From assembly GCA_964187655.1 (NCBI GenBank), contig CAXLMP010000033.1, positions 1 through 12,741 on the forward strand: DNA of 12,741 bases. Reading direction: 5' to 3'. The DNA comes from Lentimonas sp002292345. GTDB taxonomy: Bacteria > Verrucomicrobiota > Verrucomicrobiia > Opitutales > Coraliomargaritaceae. This document shows, piece by piece, positions 8,111 through 12,741 of the stretch; the first letter of the stretch is position 1; each line of letters begins with the position of its first letter. The notes below the pieces were generated by a model. The model was not told the DNA's origin, made no database searches, and saw nothing but the letters and a program-made list of their open reading frames with translations. A program made the position numbers and the translations under genes.

Positions 8111-9687
8111 TAAGACTCGACTGCCACACCGCGGCGGCGTTCTAATTCTTGTCGAATCTCCATCATTTTGTCCCTGGTCAGCGGATAGTGCTTTAACAAT
8201 AACAGACAAACCAGTAGAGCAAATATTTGAGGCAGGGTATACAGCAGTCGCATGCGCTCCATGGTGCCCGGCGCCTGCTGTTGCATCACTGCCTGACGCT
8301 CGAGATTATCGGTGTACATGCCAAGTGATATTGGCTCCTCGCCTTCGGCTAGATATTTGTCGCTGTCGGAAAGCTGATTGTATTCGGCTTGAGCCTGAAT
8401 GGCGATGGCGGCCTTGCTTGCTTCGGGTAGCTTGCTGTCAAACTGAATGACATATTGCAGCGCGAAGCCGGAGATGGCGATCGCCAAAGTCATCGCGATT
8501 TTGTTGCACCAATTGGTAATCGCCGCAATCAAGCCCTCGCTGCGCGAGCCAGTGTTGTATTCGTCCCAATCGCAGACGTCGGCACGCATCGAGAGGATTA
8601 ATACCCAGAAGCCACACTCGCCAATCGCGACGAGCGGTTTCATCGTAAGCGAAAGCCATGGGCGACCAGGAATAGTGGTGAAATAGATACCGATGAACGC
8701 GATGATCAGAATGCTGACAGACGCCATCATAATCACATGCTTGTCGATTTTTTCAGTGATTTTGCTAATGGTTGCGGCTGCAGCGATGGCAAACAAGAGG
8801 CGCAGGGTGCCGTCCAATCCGCCGAGGCTGGCGCCTTTGAGTATATCGCCTTCATAGATGTAGTAGACATTGACAAAATAAGCGAGATTCGCGGTCGCCA
8901 TAATCGCGAATAAGTAGGTGCAGATCACCCCAATGACAATCAGCAGCGGCTTGTTACGAACGATTGCCCGCAGTGCATCTTTAAACGAGCCTGCACCTTC
9001 TTGGGCGGCAATTTTCTGGTAGCGTTCGACGTTGAATAGCGCGGGTAGAATACCGGCCCCTATAATGACTGCCGCGATGATCCAGCTGACGACGCGCACG
9101 CCACCCGTCTGACCGCCGACCCATGCTAGGGTGCCAAGCCATGCGGCGAGTGGAAACACCCAAACAATACCCAAGTTAAAAGCCTCTTGCACGTATTTAC
9201 GGACGACGAAAATTTTACTGCGCTCATCATAATCCGGCGTCAGCTCGGAGCCCAAGGCTTCGTAGGGCACTGAAAATATAGAGTAGACTGAGTAGAAGAG
9301 CATGAGAGCCACAAACAGATAGATGGTGGTCCCTGTGGTGGACCATGTTTCTGGCACCATCCAAATAACCGGAAATAACAACCCAGTTAGGATCGCACCA
9401 ACAAAAATGAATGGCCTGCGGCGGCCATAACGACTGGTACAAGCATCGGATAGTCGACCGACTAATGGATCAGTAAAGGCGTCCCAGCAGCGCGCCGCAG
9501 CAAGTGCCAGGCCAACGACTGAGGCGCCGAGGCCGAGGAAGTCGACAAAGAAGGGGGTGATGAAAATCCAGGCTAGACAGACGTTGGCATAATGATCCGA
9601 GACGACTCCCATCGAGTAAGCAATTTTCTGCTTTAGCGGCACATGGTCGGACTGATGCGCTGTGGTAATTACCTTAGGGGAATTCAT
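8110..9687 (-). CDS. GPH-family (MelB-like) MFS sugar:cation symporter
   Basis: A 525-residue inner-membrane transporter of the glycoside-pentoside-hexuronide:cation symporter family, which imports sugars or small glycosides with Na+ or H+. About 12 hydrophobic segments are visible. The family signature lies at residues 69-93: D69 in WDAFTDP, D73, then LVGRLSD and RYGRRRPF in the first cytoplasmic loop. Residues about 414-478, between the last two membrane segments, form a long polar insertion rich in Gln, Glu and Ala, longer than I expect in MelB-type proteins. The C-terminus is charged and cytoplasmic. It converges on sulfatase C. A GATAAT sequence on the minus strand (9699-9704) may be its -10 box, but no good -35 was seen. 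Import of monosaccharides released by the nearby enzymes is inferred from context. Confidence 0.9.
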   Translation of the reverse strand: MNSPKVITTAHQSDHVPLKQKIAYSMGVVSDHYANVCLAWIFITPFFVDFLGLGASVVGLALAAARCWDAFTDPLVGRLSDACTSRYGRRRPFIFVGAILTGLLFPVIWMVPETWSTTGTTIYLFVALMLFYSVYSIFSVPYEALGSELTPDYDERSKIFVVRKYVQEAFNLGIVWVFPLAAWLGTLAWVGGQTGGVRVVSWIIAAVIIGAGILPALFNVERYQKIAAQEGAGSFKDALRAIVRNKPLLIVIGVICTYLFAIMATANLAYFVNVYYIYEGDILKGASLGGLDGTLRLLFAIAAAATISKITEKIDKHVIMMASVSILIIAFIGIYFTTIPGRPWLSLTMKPLVAIGECGFWVLILSMRADVCDWDEYNTGSRSEGLIAAITNWCNKIAMTLAIAISGFALQYVIQFDSKLPEASKAAIAIQAQAEYNQLSDSDKYLAEGEEPISLGMYTDNLERQAVMQQQAPGTMERMRLLYTLPQIFALLVCLLLLKHYPLTRDKMMEIRQELERRRGVAVES

Positions 9688-9760
9688 TAATGCGTGGGAT
9701 TATCTCGTTGACTGAAAAAATGGCGAGCAGGGGACAGGGTGTAAGCGTGGCGTTTGAGCT

Positions 9761-9789
9761 AAAAAAACCGCCAGCGTGTTCGCTGGCGG
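9761..9789 (-). terminator. Rho-independent terminator of the PEP-CTERM gene
   Basis: On the minus strand a perfect 9-bp GC-rich stem (CCGCCAGCG at 9768-9776 paired with CGCTGGCGG at 9781-9789) with a 4-base loop is followed by seven T residues (9767-9761). It begins 38 bp after the stop of the PEP-CTERM gene and about 75 bp before the symporter start. It should end transcription of the PEP-CTERM gene and separate it from the symporter. Confidence 0.9.
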
Positions 9790-9827
9790 CTTAAAAATTA
9801 ACTAGTAAGACTTTCAGGGAATTTTCT

Positions 9828-10607
9828 CTAAGCCTGAGTACTTTTGCGGCGTGTCACTGCAGCAGCGAGGGCCAATGTACCGAACATCATTGCGAATGCG
9901 CTAGGCTCAGGAACAGCAGCCAAATATGTACTAGAAAATGAGTTTAACTGTGTGCCACCGACTTTACTAGCTTCGAAATTGTCAAAGATTGGAAAGACAG
10001 TTGTTGCAGAGTAGAGGGTAGAATTCACAACGGTAAAGGAGGTGCCTGCAGTTCCGTTGTCAAAATCAATCGACACATCAAAAGTGTCCTGAACGGCGCT
10101 CTTCGTAATAACTGTCGTGTATATGTGCGAAGCGTTATCCTTAGCGGCTAGCGCGTTAACTTGTTGGGAATCGCTAGCAATCAATGAATTGACGGTATCT
10201 ATGAAAATCGGTGTAAATGCCGGACGAACTGACATACCAGCCTTCGGAGTATTGCTACCTGGACTTAATGTATCTGTGATTCCAAACTGAAATACAGTAG
10301 CCTTGCTATTATTACCTGCTACATTGGTCATGGACAGATCAGCCACGAGTGTGAACGAATCACCCACACCAAATGTGAAACTGTTAAATAAAACAGCGCG
10401 AGTGAAATCTGTATTTGAGGAAGCATAGCCTGAGCCAGCAACATCATTGGCAACCCATTGGGTTTGGGTATTAAAGTTATTTGTTGAGTTGAGTGAAACT
10501 CCTTCAGACCAACCTTCGTCAGAGGTAAAGTCGTAAGAAACAGTCTGCGCACCGAGAATGGCAGTGAACGCACATGTAGCGATGATAGTTATGAACTTTT
10601 TAAGCAT
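9828..10607 (-). CDS. PEP-CTERM sorting domain protein, secreted, beta-rich, function unknown
   Basis: A 259-residue exported protein. The signal peptide covers residues 1-20 (ending ILGA). The middle is low in charge and Cys-free, rich in Thr, Ser, Asn and Val with alternating strands, as in concanavalin/LamG-like beta-sandwiches. The C-terminus is a textbook PEP-CTERM signal: VPEPS at 232-236, a hydrophobic stretch, then RRK at about residues 253-255. Such tails are recognised by exosortase systems, which cleave and sort the protein at the cell envelope. No exosortase gene is in the window. The opening YDFTSDEGWSEG resembles that of the next gene upstream (FSTDFERSEGYF), so the two may be distant homologues. 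A strong terminator follows, and a repeat-bearing gap precedes. A glycan-binding or surface role is only inferred. Confidence 0.85.
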   Translation of the reverse strand: MLKKFITIIATCAFTAILGAQTVSYDFTSDEGWSEGVSLNSTNNFNTQTQWVANDVAGSGYASSNTDFTRAVLFNSFTFGVGDSFTLVADLSMTNVAGNNSKATVFQFGITDTLSPGSNTPKAGMSVRPAFTPIFIDTVNSLIASDSQQVNALAAKDNASHIYTTVITKSAVQDTFDVSIDFDNGTAGTSFTVVNSTLYSATTVFPIFDNFEASKVGGTQLNSFSSTYLAAVPEPSAFAMMFGTLALAAAVTRRKSTQA

Positions 10608-10650
10608 GATGTGTAGTGGGTAGATGAGGTTTATTTCAAATTGGCATGTT

Positions 10651-10706
10651 ACGTGTAAAGTGAATTGCCTGACAATGGCTAACTGTGACCTATTGACGTG
10701 TAAAGT
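10651..10706. repeat. Two direct copies of an 11-bp motif upstream of the PEP-CTERM gene
   Basis: ACGTGTAAAGT occurs at 10651-10661 and 10696-10706, exactly 45 bp apart, about four helical turns. Both lie within 100 bp upstream of the PEP-CTERM start. Its first nine bases also occur, inverted on the plus strand as TTTACACGT, at 4879-4887 in the esterase/sulfatase B control region. Relative to the PEP-CTERM gene and to sulfatase B the motif has the same orientation. It may be a regulator-binding site. The minus-strand TTTACA within it is also one base from a -35 consensus. Confidence 0.4.
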
Positions 10707-10743
10707 AAGTGGTTTGCACCAGTGGTCAAGGTTTTTTTAAATT

Positions 10744-10763
10744 ATTTTTAAATATTTAAAAAT
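10744..10763. repeat. 20-bp perfect AT-only palindrome
   Basis: A perfect inverted repeat made only of A and T, centred between 10753 and 10754 on TTTAAATATTTAAA. It lies 35 bp beyond the stop of the unanchored secreted protein gene and about 140 bp upstream of the PEP-CTERM gene. It could be a flexible or easily melted DNA element or a protein-binding site. As an RNA hairpin it would be weak. The rest of the 190-bp gap (10608-10797) contains the 11-bp repeats and no gene. Confidence 0.4.
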
Positions 10764-10797
10764 CAGCATTATGCGGGCCGATTAAGTGCCGACTTGG

Positions 10798-11613
10798 CTA
10801 GCGAGTCGCCACTCCAGCGGTATAACTGAAGGCCGATGCGTTGAAGAGGTCGAAATTGCCCTCCTGTTTGACGCTGCCCGATCTAAAGTAGCCGAACAGA
10901 TCGGACTGATAGGCGGCTGATTCAGTCAAAGTGGTGGTGATGGTGGCTACTGTGTCGCTTGTATCTAGATTGATTAACTGCGCCACGGCTTCGAATTGGC
11001 CTGGAGTCGCTAATTTAGTGAGACTGAGTACGATGCGCAGCGTGTCGGTGAGATCACTGTCGTTTAAACGATCGTCGCCAACCGCAGCGTAGCTCACGCC
11101 GCCCAAGGCTTCAGCATAGCCACCGCCCGATACAAAGAATTGATACATCCCAGCAGCTGAATTTGAGCCTGAGGCATTTCTTTTGATGCCGGCAAAGATT
11201 GCATGCGTATTGGAGGTCGATGCGGTGGAGAAACCGACTGAGCCCATAAAGGTCTCAACGCTAGGGATACCTTCAGGTAAACCTTCGAATGTGAAGTCTA
11301 GGCTGACTGAGTAAGTCGCTCCGGCGGTCAACGCCGAACCTGCGCCGATTTTGTAATAGGCACTCGCTCCGGTCGCGTTGGGCGCGCGCCGCAGAGTGCC
11401 GAAGTCTGGGTTTCCTCCTGCTGGGAAATAAAATCCTCCAGCAAACGGAACCTCATTGAAATGGGCGGCGCTTGTTTGTTTGGATTGGTCAAGTGCGCTC
11501 GCAAAGTAGCCTTCGGAGCGCTCGAAATCAGTGCTAAATGTAGTCGCAGCATCGCTGACTGTGATCGCAGTTAGCAGGGCGGCAAATGCTAGAGAGTAAG
11601 GATATAATTTCAT
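10798..11613 (-). CDS. Secreted beta-rich protein without sorting tail, function unknown
   Basis: A 271-residue exported protein of unknown function. The signal peptide ends around residue 22-23 (SDA/A). The mature part has no Cys and is rich in Ala, Ser, Thr and Gly with regular hydrophobic alternation, for example ATYSVSLDFTFEG and DTLRIVLSLTKL. This suggests a jelly-roll beta-sandwich such as LamG/concanavalin-type carbohydrate-binding domains. The N-terminal FSTDFERSEGYF is similar in style to the downstream PEP-CTERM protein. Unlike that protein it ends abruptly (FSYTAGVATR) with no PEP motif, hydrophobic segment or basic tail, and none appears in any of the three frames just past the stop. 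It follows the GH86-like gene by 66 bp on the same strand, so a role beside that enzyme, such as binding its substrate, is plausible but unproven. Confidence 0.75.
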   Translation of the reverse strand: MKLYPYSLAFAALLTAITVSDAATTFSTDFERSEGYFASALDQSKQTSAAHFNEVPFAGGFYFPAGGNPDFGTLRRAPNATGASAYYKIGAGSALTAGATYSVSLDFTFEGLPEGIPSVETFMGSVGFSTASTSNTHAIFAGIKRNASGSNSAAGMYQFFVSGGGYAEALGGVSYAAVGDDRLNDSDLTDTLRIVLSLTKLATPGQFEAVAQLINLDTSDTVATITTTLTESAAYQSDLFGYFRSGSVKQEGNFDLFNASAFSYTAGVATR

Positions 11614-11679
11614 ATGGTTCTGAGGGTGAGTTGTTATAGGTAGTATTGTGGGTGCTTTGCTAAGTGCGGCATGCGCGGT

Positions 11680-12741
11680 TTAATTGTCTGCGTTGGCGCG
11701 AATGGTTAGTTTGGCGTGTGATAAGATGGTGGAGTAATTTTTTAGGGATAGGGTGATTTCATTTATATCCTGCAACTGATTGACCGGAATAGTCACATCG
11801 ACGTATTCGAAGAAATTTTTAATCGATTGGTGGGCATCCAGGTCGACTGTGAAGGGATGTCCGTTGAATCGGCCACGTAAGGTGCCAGACGGGCCATTTT
11901 TATCTTCTAGGCCTAGGCGCAGTGTGACGGATTGGAGTCTGGAGATATTTTGAGCTGGGGTTTCAATCGTAATGGTGGGTCGCTCCCATAGGGGTAGGAT
12001 GGTCTGCTGGCCATAAAATGCCGTTTCGAGGAGTTGTGCGCTAGTGGCTGCTGGAGCTGCTGTTTCTATAATGATCACTGCGGTTTCAGCGTTGCCGATG
12101 CTCAGGTTGGCGCCGATCGCTAAGTCATCGCGTCGTAATTGGAAGCGGCCATTTTGATAAGTGGGCAGTCGGTAGCGGATCGATTGGATGCGGTTGTTAC
12201 GTGGCAGGATCAATTCAGGGCGTAGCTTTAACGATCGGCCTGACTGGTTATTTACCGCGATGAATATTTGCTGCCCCTTTTTCCAAGCCAAGCTATGAAC
12301 CCGAGGGTGTATGGGATCCAAACAAAGATATTCGCCACCAACGCCTTCCCATAGATCCATGAAAAAGGCGTTCTTGGTTAATTCATAATCGCCCAGCGCA
12401 TTACGCTTAACCAGGGCAAATCCGGAATCCGGTTCCCAGTGCATGTAGCCCAACAGGAAGGGCACCGTCAGCGAAAAGTCTGCGGGTCGCTGCATGAATT
12501 GCAGCATGAAGCTGCTGTAGTTGGAGACGCGCAACCAGTAATCGATTTCTCGAGTGCCACCGAGCAGTGTGCCGTATTCCGTGATCAACAGCGGCTTAAC
12601 GTTTCCGGAATTGCGCATTTCTGCGCAGAGCAGATCGAGCACGCAGTCGAGACGCCCCTGCAGCCAATCGTCATAGCCTGCGGAGCGAGCCGCATAGCTG
12701 GAACGAACGCCCCGATCGTAGAAATGATGTGAGTAGAAATC
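11680..12741 (-). CDS. GH86-like beta-agarase/beta-porphyranase, C-terminal part (5' end beyond window)
   Basis: The frame is open from the right window edge to a TAA at 11680-11682, giving the last 353 residues of a larger protein. The start lies outside; an internal GTG at 12642 is not the start, because coding sequence continues before it. Visible landmarks, numbered from the edge, are DFYSHHFYD (1-9), KPLLITEYG with E55 as the likely catalytic nucleophile at the end of a barrel strand, and FMLQFMQRPADFSLTVPFLLG. This arrangement resembles family GH86, retaining endo-hydrolases of agarose or porphyran. The acid/base Glu would lie further upstream. Residues after about 150 form beta-sandwich domains ending with VTIPVNQL and NEITLSLKNY strands, as GH86 proteins have. 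The family call is from memory of conserved patterns. Another (beta/alpha)8 glycosidase family of the same clan is the alternative. Confidence 0.72.
   Translation of the reverse strand, partial: DFYSHHFYDRGVRSSYAARSAGYDDWLQGRLDCVLDLLCAEMRNSGNVKPLLITEYGTLLGGTREIDYWLRVSNYSSFMLQFMQRPADFSLTVPFLLGYMHWEPDSGFALVKRNALGDYELTKNAFFMDLWEGVGGEYLCLDPIHPRVHSLAWKKGQQIFIAVNNQSGRSLKLRPELILPRNNRIQSIRYRLPTYQNGRFQLRRDDLAIGANLSIGNAETAVIIIETAAPAATSAQLLETAFYGQQTILPLWERPTITIETPAQNISRLQSVTLRLGLEDKNGPSGTLRGRFNGHPFTVDLDAHQSIKNFFEYVDVTIPVNQLQDINEITLSLKNYSTILSHAKLTIRANADN

Noticed and set aside
8067..8450. 127-codon plus-strand open frame overlapping the symporter gene
   Set aside because: It is antisense to a clear GPH transporter, and its product is a Cys/Arg/Pro-rich sequence without a domain.
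10700..10800. Possible frameshift that removed a PEP-CTERM tail from the 10798-11613 gene
   Set aside because: The three frames just past the stop were read. All end within a few codons and none encodes a PEP motif, hydrophobic segment or basic tail.
12640..12642. GTG as the start of the GH86-like gene
   Set aside because: The frame stays open to the window edge and the residues before the GTG (DFYSHHFYD) look like conserved catalytic-domain sequence, so the gene is 5' truncated by the window.

Overview
The window looks like part of a polysaccharide-utilisation region of a marine Verrucomicrobiota bacterium, most likely of the Opitutae/Puniceicoccales type (relatives of Coraliomargarita or Lentimonas). 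This placement is an inference. It rests on three secreted sulfatases and a secreted GH29 enzyme packed together, a PEP-CTERM exosortase-sorting tail on one neighbour, a GPH-type sugar symporter, the absence of SusC/SusD-like genes, balanced GC, and mostly weak Shine-Dalgarno sequences.

Layout, left to right. Positions 1-99 hold the last 32 codons of an unidentified plus-strand gene. A plus-strand pair follows: sulfatase A (202-1743) and a GH29 alpha-L-fucosidase-family enzyme (1759-3276), only 15 bp apart. A minus-strand SGNH/GDSL esterase (3466-4866) converges on them. It shares a 109-bp divergent control region, containing two palindromes and a good sigma70-like promoter, with sulfatase B (4976-6493). 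Sulfatase C (6562-8070) lies just downstream of B. From 8110 to the right edge everything is on the minus strand: a GPH-family MFS symporter (8110-9687), a strong rho-independent terminator, a PEP-CTERM protein (9828-10607), a regulatory-looking 190-bp gap with an 11-bp direct repeat and an AT-only palindrome, a secreted beta-rich protein without an anchor (10798-11613), and the C-terminal 353 residues of a GH86-like beta-agarase/porphyranase (11680-12741, running off the edge).

How the genes could work together (inference). The GH86-like endo-hydrolase points to a sulfated red-algal galactan of the agar/porphyran type. It would cut the chain, the three sulfatases with different active-site signatures would remove different sulfate groups, the SGNH enzyme would remove an ester substituent, and the GH29 enzyme would release terminal L-fucose or, in this setting, possibly L-galactose. 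The GPH symporter would import small sugars. The two small secreted proteins may bind glycan or sit at the cell surface. Fucoidan, which marine Verrucomicrobiota also degrade with GH29 and S1 sulfatases, is the main alternative substrate.

No RNA gene, CRISPR array, insertion sequence or other mobile element was seen. No gene-free stretch exceeds 300 bp; the longest are 3277-3465 and 10608-10797.
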